DNA of 5,185 nucleotides, taken from the NCBI GenBank assembly GCA_003170575.1, contig PMZB01000320.1, forward strand, positions 1-5,185, in the 5' to 3' direction. The notes under the pieces are model-generated. The model was not told where the DNA came from, did no database searches, and was given only the letters and a program-made list of their open reading frames with translations. Source of the stretch: Chlamydiia bacterium. Its GTDB lineage: Bacteria > Chlamydiota > Chlamydiia > Chlamydiales > FEN-1388. Below are positions 1 through 5,185 of this stretch, piece after piece (within the stretch, counting starts at the first letter, position 1; each line of letters begins with the position of its first letter). The position numbers and the translations under genes are program-made.

Positions 1-2
1 AA

Positions 3-1808
3 CTTGGACGATACCTCAGTCCAGAGTTTGAACAACTTCTTTGTTTGTTTCACCTTCTTCTTCAGGACAAGGGGAGCTTGGATTGTATTTGGCAAACAAA
101 GAGGTTTCCCTTCCCACGGCGCCTTATTCCTGAAGAGCACTCCCGTTTCTTAAAGATGGAAAGAGAAGGGTTAGGTAGCCAAAAAAAGATTTTACAAGCC
201 CTGTGCGTGTTATCTCCCGAAGAAACATTCGATGATCTTATGCACTGCTGTGATACTCCCCAGAAATGGCTTCCTGTTGCTACTGAACTCGCTGCCATGC
301 GAATGAATGTATTGAATGGTCTGCGACCAGTACATCAAAAAAGAAAGCATAAGGAACAAGAACAACTGAAAGCACGTGCAAACTTTGCGCTCATGGAGAC
401 TCATCCGCCCGGTATCACAAGTTTTTATAAAAGTTGTGTGGACATGTACTTTCAGACAAGTGCATTTCCTTTTTTAGTACGTTGGCTACATAGTCGTACA
501 GGACAGGCAATCGAAAGCCTTGCTTCATATGGGTTACCAGATGAATTTCATTTATGGTTTTCCGAAATAAATATTGTGCGATTAGAATCTCTACTTGATT
601 ATGCGCAATCTTGTTTTCGGAGTAAAGCATCAACGAGCGATGTGGGAGCGCAGTCCAAACACATTGTGAGGGAAGTCTGCCAACGTATGCAATTAGGAAA
701 GCCCAAGGCAAAAGAATTGCAAAATATCTTTTGTGGCTTCTTGAATTCCTTAGGTCAGCTCAAAAATACTATTTCAAATGGTTGCTCTGAATTATTCAAA
801 TGTAAGAGTTTGGATCGTTTTCTTCAGGAAAATGCTAATGTTGATAATATGAGAAATCAAAACTTCATAGTTATAGATTGGCTTGCGACTCAGTTTTCTG
901 GGAATACAGCACTCTTGCATCATCTAGAAAGTTTTTTATCAATTCACAAAGCTTTTACTGATGCTCTTCGCAAATTTTTGCACGCTAAAAGCTTTCCCAG
1001 GCCCTTAGCTAAAAAAGTATTGGAAGCGATAGTCTTACGTTGTTCAAACTCTTTTTTTTCAGATGATCATGAGGCTATCATAGCCTTGAAATTATATTCG
1101 GAGCAAAATGCGTTATTGATGGCCTCTCCCAGAGGCGAAAAAAAGATTCCACTTGGATTTGATGAGTCTCTTATTTGTATGCTTCGAGCAGTGCAACAAG
1201 AGCTATCCCTTGAACTCCCAGAGAGTTTCGAAGATGCTGCTTTGAAAGAAGAGCTTTCTCTTCCAGACCCTGAAACCCAAGTGAAAAAAGAGCTAGAAAT
1301 TGATTTTTCTTCGTCGTCTCCCTCAAGTACTTCTACTGACAGTTCTGAAATCGAAACAGATCTTGCGGCTGAGCTTGAAGATGTGGATGCTGTAGCAGAA
1401 AAAGTCGCACATATAACCCTTTCCTCTCCCCCTAAAACCCTGACCACAAAGATGCCAGAGCAGGGTAGTGGAAGAAAAAAGCTTAAAAAACAAAAGATAC
1501 AAAAAACAACTTCACCTATCTCCGAAAAAAAACCTTCTGTAATTGATGAACAGAGAGAGATAGCCTTGCCTCTTTACTGGCGGCAGTATTGCGATCCAAA
1601 CAAGCTCATTAAGCTAGCGGTGAGCGCTGGGTTCACTGCTGTTCGAACTAAAGGATCTCACCACGAATACATAAGGCACGTTGAAAATGAGCCTCCTGTA
1701 TGTATCACAATCCCTTATCACCCTTCCCAGGACATTCATCAAGGGCTTGCACGAAGTATTGTAGGACAGATTTTGAAATTTAATGTGATTGAAGAGGGGA
1801 GCAGGTAA
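3..1808 (+). CDS. Large unrecognised protein with C-terminal HicA-like domain (5' partial)
   Basis: The frame is open from the left window edge (first whole codon at 3) to TAA at 1806-1808, giving 601 visible residues. The TTG at 45 has no Shine-Dalgarno site before it and the codons upstream read as normal protein, so the true start lies outside. Residues about 1-400 are predicted mostly helical, with no family I recognise and no signal peptide visible in this part. Residues about 407-468 form a Ser- and Asp/Glu-rich, probably disordered linker, and 490-502 are Lys-rich. Residues about 533-595 match the HicA fold: N-K-L-I-K-L, G-F, then K-G-S-H-H (551-554 are G-S-H-H), I-T-I-P-Y-H-P and a D-I-H-Q-G-L-A-R-S-I helix. 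In HicA toxins this dsRBD-like fold cleaves mRNA using the His of the G-S-H motif; that His is present. Free HicA is only about 60-80 residues, so a fusion to more than 530 residues is odd. It may serve RNA binding or cleavage inside a larger protein. The HicA-like call is fairly firm; the overall function is unknown. Confidence 0.85.
   Translation, partial: LGRYLSPEFEQLLCLFHLLLQDKGSLDCIWQTKRFPFPRRLIPEEHSRFLKMEREGLGSQKKILQALCVLSPEETFDDLMHCCDTPQKWLPVATELAAMRMNVLNGLRPVHQKRKHKEQEQLKARANFALMETHPPGITSFYKSCVDMYFQTSAFPFLVRWLHSRTGQAIESLASYGLPDEFHLWFSEINIVRLESLLDYAQSCFRSKASTSDVGAQSKHIVREVCQRMQLGKPKAKELQNIFCGFLNSLGQLKNTISNGCSELFKCKSLDRFLQENANVDNMRNQNFIVIDWLATQFSGNTALLHHLESFLSIHKAFTDALRKFLHAKSFPRPLAKKVLEAIVLRCSNSFFSDDHEAIIALKLYSEQNALLMASPRGEKKIPLGFDESLICMLRAVQQELSLELPESFEDAALKEELSLPDPETQVKKELEIDFSSSSPSSTSTDSSEIETDLAAELEDVDAVAEKVAHITLSSPPKTLTTKMPEQGSGRKKLKKQKIQKTTSPISEKKPSVIDEQREIALPLYWRQYCDPNKLIKLAVSAGFTAVRTKGSHHEYIRHVENEPPVCITIPYHPSQDIHQGLARSIVGQILKFNVIEEGSR
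1794..1800 (+). promoter_or_regulatory. Ribosome binding site inside upstream gene's 3' end
   Basis: GAGGGGA lies 7 bases before the ATG at 1808 and within the last codons of the upstream gene. It supports that ATG as the start of the 114-residue protein and suggests that ribosomes ending the upstream gene can restart here. Confidence 0.6.
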
Positions 1809-2152
1809 TGGTAGGAGCTATACACTGTTTGGCTGATCTTATTTCCTTTTCCCATCAGGTTCTTCCTGTGTTGGAATCGCAAGCTTTAGCCTCGCTTTCC
1901 CTTAAACGAGCGGTCAGAGTTGCAGAAGAACTTATTGCTACAAGTAGTCTTGCAGTAGTGTCTCCTGAGCACATCCAAAGAAGTGACAAGGAGTTTTTGG
2001 AACGGTTCGCGCAGATAATAAAGGTGGACGAAGATTTAGTATGGGAAAAATTAACAACAGATTTAAAGAATGCTCTTCAAGAAGCTCAAAATGCACAAAA
2101 TCCTCTAGCTGCGATACAAGAGGCATATACTGCCATTGAAAAATTTTTATGA
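1808..2152 (+). CDS. Small helical protein of unknown function, coupled to the HicA-fusion gene
   Basis: A 114-residue protein whose ATG shares one base with the upstream TAA (TAATG), preceded by a good Shine-Dalgarno site. It ends with TGA at 2150-2152. The sequence reads as all alpha-helical: a hydrophobic first third (about residues 1-50, rich in Leu, Ala and Val, with no clear membrane segment), a middle part with mixed charge, and a C-terminal amphipathic helix pair (about 75-114) rich in Ala, Gln and Glu. I recognise no family. Its position after a HicA-like domain is where a HicB antitoxin would be expected, but it lacks the features of HicB: there is no beta-strand-rich N-terminus with the G-C motif typical of that family and no clear ribbon-helix-helix segment. 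It could be a partner or regulator of the upstream protein. That is inference from the overlap only. Confidence 0.75.
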   Translation: MVGAIHCLADLISFSHQVLPVLESQALASLSLKRAVRVAEELIATSSLAVVSPEHIQRSDKEFLERFAQIIKVDEDLVWEKLTTDLKNALQEAQNAQNPLAAIQEAYTAIEKFL

Positions 2153-2190
2153 GCTAAAATGGAATCAGCTCCTCACTATCTACTTCCTCT

Positions 2191-2205
2191 AATTCGTTGC
2201 GAATT
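2191..2205. repeat. Perfect 6-bp hairpin with 3-base loop
   Basis: AATTCG, loop TTG, then CGAATT, about 40 bases after the stop of the 114-residue gene. Only a short T stretch follows, so it is a weak terminator candidate at best. It may slow polymerase or protect the 3' end of the first transcript, or be chance. Confidence 0.3.
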
Positions 2206-2290
2206 TCTGTTCCATGCAATCTCTTATCATTCATATCATTTCTTCAATATTTGCTTGGCCGATGAGTTGTTTTGTTTTTTCTCAGATTCA

Positions 2291-2319
2291 TTGACATGGA
2301 ACTTTCTGATTGGTATTGT
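2291..2319 (+). promoter_or_regulatory. Sigma70-type promoter for the membrane protein-ychF-rlmL group
   Basis: A perfect -35 box TTGACA (2291-2296) is followed after 17 bases by TATTGT (2314-2319), which matches 4 of 6 positions of the -10 consensus. Transcription would start near 2326, leaving a leader of about 120 bases before the ATG at 2446. It sits in the only real gap of the window, directly ahead of the second gene group. This is a consensus match by eye and the -10 box is imperfect. Confidence 0.5.
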
Positions 2320-2326
2320 CTTTGGG

Positions 2327-2379
2327 CCAACTTCACAGAGGGAGGGGAGAAGTTCACCATCCCGTGTTTGCGAAGTTGG
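2327..2379 (+). promoter_or_regulatory. Inverted repeat at the start of the predicted leader RNA
   Basis: CCAACTTC (2327-2334) pairs perfectly with GAAGTTGG (2372-2379). The left arm can also pair with GAAGTT at 2349-2354 (6 bp), so two alternative stems share one arm. The left arm begins almost exactly where transcription from the promoter at 2291-2319 should start. The right arm falls in the loop of the next terminator-like stem, which would permit switching or a pseudoknot. A regulatory role is inferred. Confidence 0.3.
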
Positions 2380-2401
2380 ATAATCATGGGTTCATTTTTT
2401 T
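2361..2401 (+). terminator. Weak terminator-like stem with T tract in the leader
   Basis: CCCGTG (2361-2366) can pair with CATGGG (2385-2390) as a 6-bp RNA stem with one G-U pair and an 18-base loop. After four bases (TTCA) come seven T (2395-2401). The stem is short and the loop large, so intrinsic termination would be inefficient on its own. It lies after the predicted promoter and 33 bases before the Shine-Dalgarno site of the next gene, so it could act as an attenuator, or terminate read-through from the first gene pair. Confidence 0.3.
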
Positions 2402-2445
2402 AATATTCACCGACATGAAATAGTAAAACTTGTGGAGATTTCTTT

Positions 2446-2952
2446 ATGAGTGCAGTTCAGCCCTCTAGTTGCGCAAGTGTGGAGCAAGTACAACGACCTC
2501 CTGCGCATGAGGAGGCAGCAGCACCTCAAAATCCATCATCAGTTCAATCCGCAAGTTGCGCAAATACGAGTCAGATACAACAGCCACAACAACTGCCTTC
2601 ACAAAGGGGGGTACAAGAACGACATGATTCTTCCTCCTGGTGTGGTAGGGCAGTGAAAGTGGTTTCTACTACGGTTAAAAGCGCATTAGTAGGCTTAGTT
2701 TTCTGGAGTGTGCCAGTTGCACTTTGGTGTACACCGGTGGAGACCAAAGAGGGGTTTTCTTGCTATGGTCGGTTTCCTATTACATGTAAGTATTTTTTAA
2801 ATTCTCCCGTTGGTTTTCCCGCTTGTGTGGGGATTTCCTCGTGGTTTTTGTCAGGTGCTGGAATGTCTAGAATTAAAAAAGTTGGATTTGTGGCGGGATC
2901 CTTCTTTTTCATATATGGGACAAAGTATTTGATACATAGGTTCGGATTTTAG
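2446..2952 (+). CDS. Small Cys-containing membrane protein with Pro/Gln-rich repeat N-terminus
   Basis: A 168-residue protein starting at ATG 2446, with GGAG at 2434-2437 eight bases upstream. Residues 1-65 are hydrophilic and rich in Gln, Pro and Ser. They contain two copies of a unit reading V-Q-x-(S/A)-S-C-A-(S/N)-x-x-Q-(V/I)-Q, at residues 4-16 and 33-45, offset by exactly 29 codons (87 bases). Hydrophobic segments lie at about 75-95, 121-139 and 146-163; the last two are separated by a short basic S-R-I-K-K turn. There are seven Cys. No cleavable signal peptide is seen, so the N-terminus is probably a soluble tail on an inner or host-derived membrane. The close hydrophobic pair is reminiscent of the bilobed region of chlamydial inclusion membrane proteins, but that is only a resemblance. 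I recognise no family. It ends 8 bases before ychF and is probably cotranscribed with it. Confidence 0.75.
   Translation: MSAVQPSSCASVEQVQRPPAHEEAAAPQNPSSVQSASCANTSQIQQPQQLPSQRGVQERHDSSSWCGRAVKVVSTTVKSALVGLVFWSVPVALWCTPVETKEGFSCYGRFPITCKYFLNSPVGFPACVGISSWFLSGAGMSRIKKVGFVAGSFFFIYGTKYLIHRFGF
2454..2579 (+). repeat. Two-copy coding repeat, 87-base offset
   Basis: The stretch starting with AGTTCAG at 2454 recurs, diverged, from AGTTCAA at 2541. Shared pieces include AAGTTGCGCAA against TAGTTGCGCAA, and a following CAAGTACAAC/CAGATACAAC block. The offset is a whole number of codons, so the reading frame is kept and each copy encodes the S-C-A core. It looks like an old in-frame tandem duplication of about 29 codons. 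Confidence 0.6.
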
Positions 2953-2955
2953 AGG
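2951..2955 (+). promoter_or_regulatory. ychF ribosome binding site overlapping the upstream stop codon
   Basis: AGAGG shares its first two bases with the TAG stop (2950-2952) of the membrane protein gene and lies 5 bases before the ATG at 2961. It fixes the ychF start and implies translational coupling. Confidence 0.7.
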
Positions 2956-2960
2956 TTGAT

Positions 2961-4058
2961 ATGGCTGGGTTATCGTGTGGCATTGTTGGACTGCCGAATG
3001 TTGGGAAGTCAACGCTTTTTAATGCGTTAACCTCTGGGCATGCTCCTGCGTCCAACTATCCTTTTTGTACAATTGATCCTAATGTAGGTGTTGTCGAGGT
3101 TTTTGATCCCAGATTGGAAGTGCTTGCAAAGCTTTCTAAGAGTGACAAGATCGTATATGCGACAACTGAGTTTGTCGATATTGCAGGCCTAGTAGAGGGA
3201 GCTTCTAAGGGCGAGGGATTGGGCAACGCCTTCTTGTCCCACATTCGCGATACTGATGCCATCGTTCAGGTTGTTCGCTGCTTTGAGTCAGAGGACATTG
3301 TGCACGTGCGCGGACGGTTGAACCCTGTTGAGGATATTGAAATCATCAACCTAGAGCTTGTGTTAGCAGACCTTGCAACGTGCGAAAGCAATCTGTCAAA
3401 GATAGAGAAACAGGCGAAAATAAAAAAAGAGCTCCAAGAAACAGTACATCTTCTCCAGCGCGTCAAAGAGCATCTTGACAAGGGATTGCCTGTGCGAGCC
3501 ATGGAGCTTACCCACGAGGAATCTGTTGTTCTTTCTACCTACCGATTTTTGACGGCAAAGAAGGTTTTATACCTTTGTAACATTGCTGAGGAAGATCTTG
3601 GGAAGGAGAATGTCCCTCTAGTAGAACAGGTAAAAGCGTATGCAGCAAAAGAGGGCTCTGAAGTCCTTGCTGTGTGTGCGAGTGTAGAAAGCGAGATAGC
3701 GCAGCTTCCCAAAGAAGATCGTCCAGCTTTCCTTGCCACGTTAGGCTTGAAAGAATCCGGGCTCACGCGCTTTATTAAAGCCTCTTTTCACATGCTTGGG
3801 CTTATTGCGTTTTTAACCACTGGTGAGATGGAGACCCGTGCATGGACCGTTGTGAGGGGCGCAACAGCAGTTGATGCTGCAGGCAAGATCCACACAGACA
3901 TCCAAACAGGTTTTGTGCGTGCTGAAGTTATTGCCTATGAGGACTTTGTGGCTTTCGGAGGTCGTGTGGGTGCAAAAGAAGCAGGAAAAGCACGCGCCGA
4001 AGGGAAGGACTACATTGTCAAAGATGGCGACGTGATCCTTTTCCTGCATAGTCATTAA
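2961..4058 (+). CDS. ychF: Ribosome-binding ATPase YchF (OLA1 family)
   Basis: A full-length, intact 365-residue protein, the normal size for bacterial YchF (about 363-365). The P-loop is G-L-P-N-V-G-K-S-T (10-18), followed by the N-Y-P-F-C-T-I switch I region (32-38) and D-I-A-G-L-V (73-78) as the G3 motif. The G4 position reads N-I-A-E (207-210): YchF proteins have N-x-x-E in place of the GTPase N-K-x-D, which explains their preference for ATP. The family's conserved His of the F-E-x-x-x-I-x-H segment is present (His115). A coiled-coil insertion spans about 135-200, and a C-terminal TGS domain about 280-363 carries R-A-W-T-V, K-I-H-T-D-I and G-D-V-I-L-F. YchF is a cytosolic P-loop ATPase that binds ribosomes and is linked to translation and oxidative-stress responses in other bacteria. 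It lies between the membrane protein gene and the methyltransferase gene, probably in one operon. Confidence 0.98.
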   Translation: MAGLSCGIVGLPNVGKSTLFNALTSGHAPASNYPFCTIDPNVGVVEVFDPRLEVLAKLSKSDKIVYATTEFVDIAGLVEGASKGEGLGNAFLSHIRDTDAIVQVVRCFESEDIVHVRGRLNPVEDIEIINLELVLADLATCESNLSKIEKQAKIKKELQETVHLLQRVKEHLDKGLPVRAMELTHEESVVLSTYRFLTAKKVLYLCNIAEEDLGKENVPLVEQVKAYAAKEGSEVLAVCASVESEIAQLPKEDRPAFLATLGLKESGLTRFIKASFHMLGLIAFLTTGEMETRAWTVVRGATAVDAAGKIHTDIQTGFVRAEVIAYEDFVAFGGRVGAKEAGKARAEGKDYIVKDGDVILFLHSH

Positions 4059-4063
4059 GAGGT
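4057..4063 (+). promoter_or_regulatory. Ribosome binding site that decides a TTG start
   Basis: AAGAGGT overlaps the ychF TAA (4056-4058) and its AGAGG core (4058-4062) is 9 bases before TTG at 4072. The next in-frame ATG (4207) would remove 45 residues that match the conserved N-terminus of the family, so the TTG is the likely start. Confidence 0.65.
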
Positions 4064-4071
4064 TCAAAGCT

Positions 4072-5185
4072 TTGTCTATCCCACTTTTTATCACATGTCT
4101 TTCTGGCTTAGAAGAAGTTTTGCAGGAAGAGCTTACAACCCTTGGGTTTTCCTCAAAAAAAGGTGGGGGAGGAGTGTGGGCGCCGGCAGACCAATTTTCC
4201 GACGTCATGTTTCTTAATTTGCATCTGCGCACAGCTTCCAGAGTGCTGCTTCCCCTTTTTGATATTGAAACGCCCACCAAAGAGCGGTTTTATAAAGCAA
4301 TTTACGATGCTGATCTTGTTCCTTATTTTCCAGAGATGCGTTCCTTTTGCATTGACGTGCCCTTCGCAAAACATCGGGACTTTAATAACACTCATTTTGT
4401 TGCTCAACTTGCTAAAGATGCTCTTTGCGATCGCCTCAAAAAAGAAAAAGGCTCACGACCATCTGTAGATACGAAAAATCCTGAAGTGCGTTTTTCCACC
4501 ATTTTGATGCCAAATAAAGCCGTGTTTTATTTTGACACGTCCGGGGAAGCCCTTTTTAGGCGCGGATATCGAACTGATTCAGCCGAAGCGCCAATCAAGG
4601 AAAACCTTGCGGCTGCACTTCTTATGCTTGCAGGGTTTAAGAAAGAAGACTCGCTTGTAGATCCCTGTTGCGGTACAGGCACATTTCTCATTGAAGCTGC
4701 GCTTATGGCAACAAATACCCCTCCAGGCTTTTTCCGCAAACGGTTTGGGTTTTTTGCACATCCTGTATTTCAAATGAGCAGTTGGGAAAAGATGCGCGAA
4801 GATGCGGCTGCGAAGATTACGGATCCGGTCGCACCTATTTATGGAATAGAAAAAGATACTCGTACCTATATGCATCTGAGAAAATCCATTGCTCAGGCAA
4901 GTTTCAATAAGGTAATCACCACGTTTGAGGGGGATTTTAAACAAATCCTCCTTCCAACCTCCCTCTCATTTCTGATTAGTAACCCACCCTTTGGCGTGCG
5001 TTTAGGTCGAGCCCATCAGCATGAAGAGCTTTACAAAGACCTTGGCTCCTTCATCAAAACCTCCCTCTCGCGCCCAGCCACTGCAGCTGTTTTATCTCAT
5101 TCAATCCATTTGTTGCAAAAGATTGGAATTCAGCCAATAAAAACAATACCACTTTCACATGGCGGTTTAGACTGCTTTTTTTCTG
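4072..5185 (+). CDS. THUMP-domain rRNA guanine-N2 methyltransferase, RlmL/YpsC-like (3' partial)
   Basis: Starts at TTG 4072 and runs uninterrupted off the right edge with 371 residues visible. The N-terminus S-I-P-L-F-I-T-C-L-S-G-L-E-E-V-L matches the family's start. A THUMP RNA-binding domain spans about 45-155, followed by the family linker F-R-R-G-Y-R (162-167) and A-E-A-P-I-K-E-N-L. The Rossmann methyltransferase domain has the SAM-binding motif D-P-C-C-G-T-G-T (197-204), the acidic motif G-I-E-K-D (258-262) and catalytic N-P-P-F-G (304-308), typical of N2-methylguanine enzymes. Relatives (COG0116; RlmL of Escherichia coli, YpsC of Bacillus subtilis) methylate guanine, in RlmL at 23S rRNA G2445. 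The last visible residues G-G-L-D-C-F-F-S fit the usual C-terminal strand, so the gene probably ends within a few tens of bases. That would make it the short form without the RlmK half found in E. coli. The exact target base is not shown by sequence. Its site overlaps the ychF stop, so it is probably coupled to ychF. Confidence 0.93.
   Translation, partial: MSIPLFITCLSGLEEVLQEELTTLGFSSKKGGGGVWAPADQFSDVMFLNLHLRTASRVLLPLFDIETPTKERFYKAIYDADLVPYFPEMRSFCIDVPFAKHRDFNNTHFVAQLAKDALCDRLKKEKGSRPSVDTKNPEVRFSTILMPNKAVFYFDTSGEALFRRGYRTDSAEAPIKENLAAALLMLAGFKKEDSLVDPCCGTGTFLIEAALMATNTPPGFFRKRFGFFAHPVFQMSSWEKMREDAAAKITDPVAPIYGIEKDTRTYMHLRKSIAQASFNKVITTFEGDFKQILLPTSLSFLISNPPFGVRLGRAHQHEELYKDLGSFIKTSLSRPATAAVLSHSIHLLQKIGIQPIKTIPLSHGGLDCFFS

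Larger units (their letters stand above)
2153..2445. other. Intergenic gap with promoter, inverted repeats and weak open frames
   Basis: These 293 bases separate two gene groups. They hold a sigma70-type promoter (2291-2319), a short perfect hairpin (2191-2205), a longer-range inverted repeat (2327-2334 with 2372-2379) and a terminator-like stem followed by seven T (2361-2401). A 74-codon plus-strand frame at 2159-2383 starts 6 bases after the upstream stop, but it has only a weak ribosome site, is rich in Phe, His and Ser, and contains the promoter, so I do not call it a gene. On the minus strand, a frame from ATG at 2387 to TAG at 2154 reads as a hydrophilic protein with one in-frame TGA at 2244-2246 and could be a decayed small gene. 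No tRNA or other known RNA gene is visible. Confidence 0.5.

Noticed and set aside
45..47. TTG at 45 as the start of the first gene
   Set aside because: There is no Shine-Dalgarno site before it and the frame stays open with protein-like codons to the window edge, so the gene most likely starts upstream of the window.
1067..1447. Minus-strand 126-codon Ser-rich frame
   Set aside because: It is antisense to the acidic/Ser linker of the first gene; GAA/GAG and TCT codons read backwards give Ser- and Arg-rich shadows. It has no independent support.
1593..2152. A classical HicAB toxin-antitoxin locus
   Set aside because: The HicA-like part is the tail of a large protein and the downstream protein does not look like HicB.
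2159..2383. Plus-strand 74-codon frame right after the 114-residue gene
   Set aside because: It has only a weak GAG ribosome site, an unusual Phe/His/Ser-rich composition with no recognisable motif, and it contains the best promoter of the window. It is probably chance.
2376..2406. A second promoter, TTGGAT with TAATAT
   Set aside because: The spacing is 19 bases and the -35 box is poor; the TTGACA/TATTGT pair upstream is better.
3813..4280. Minus-strand 155-codon frame
   Set aside because: It runs antisense across the end of ychF and the start of the methyltransferase gene, both certain genes, so it is a shadow.
4142..4468. Plus-strand 108-codon frame in another register
   Set aside because: It lies wholly inside the methyltransferase gene, whose THUMP domain is well matched in the other frame.
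4579..4944. Minus-strand 121-codon frame
   Set aside because: It is antisense to the SAM-binding domain of the methyltransferase and its Lys/Cys/Phe-rich product shows no family resemblance.

Overview
The window holds five protein genes on the + strand, two of them cut by the window edges, and one intergenic gap of 293 bases. GC looks to be in the low-to-mid 40s by eye. The genes are tightly packed, with AGAGG-type Shine-Dalgarno sites, so it is bacterial. The combination of a YchF-type GTPase, a short single-domain THUMP RNA methyltransferase, large unrecognised proteins and a small Cys-containing membrane protein would fit a Chlamydiae-like or other host-associated lineage. That placement is only a guess from protein flavour; nothing here proves it.

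Layout. Positions 3-1808 are the 3' part of a large gene whose start is upstream of the window. Its protein is mostly alpha-helical and unrecognised, then has a Ser/acidic linker and a Lys-rich patch, and ends in a HicA-like domain with the typical Gly-Ser-His-His motif. A 114-residue helical protein (1808-2152) overlaps it by one base. After a gap (2153-2445) with a good sigma70-type promoter (2291-2319) and an attenuator-like arrangement of inverted repeats, a second group begins: a 168-residue membrane protein with an N-terminal repeat (2446-2952), ychF (2961-4058), and an RlmL-like rRNA methyltransferase with a TTG start (4072 to beyond 5185).

How they fit together. The two clearly identified genes both act on the ribosome: YchF is a ribosome-binding ATPase, and the THUMP/N-P-P-F-G methyltransferase family modifies guanine N2 in RNA, usually 23S rRNA. 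Their ribosome-binding sites are merged with the stop codon of the gene before, so the three genes of the second group are probably cotranscribed and translationally coupled. The first pair looks like a separate transcription unit, also coupled. Its HicA-like domain has no recognisable HicB antitoxin next to it, which argues for a domain reused inside a bigger protein and not for a classical toxin-antitoxin pair.

Most unusual points: the C-terminal HicA-like fusion, the unrecognised partner gene behind it, the possible 5'-leader attenuator or pseudoknot, and a minus-strand reading frame in the gap that is broken by one stop and may be a gene remnant.
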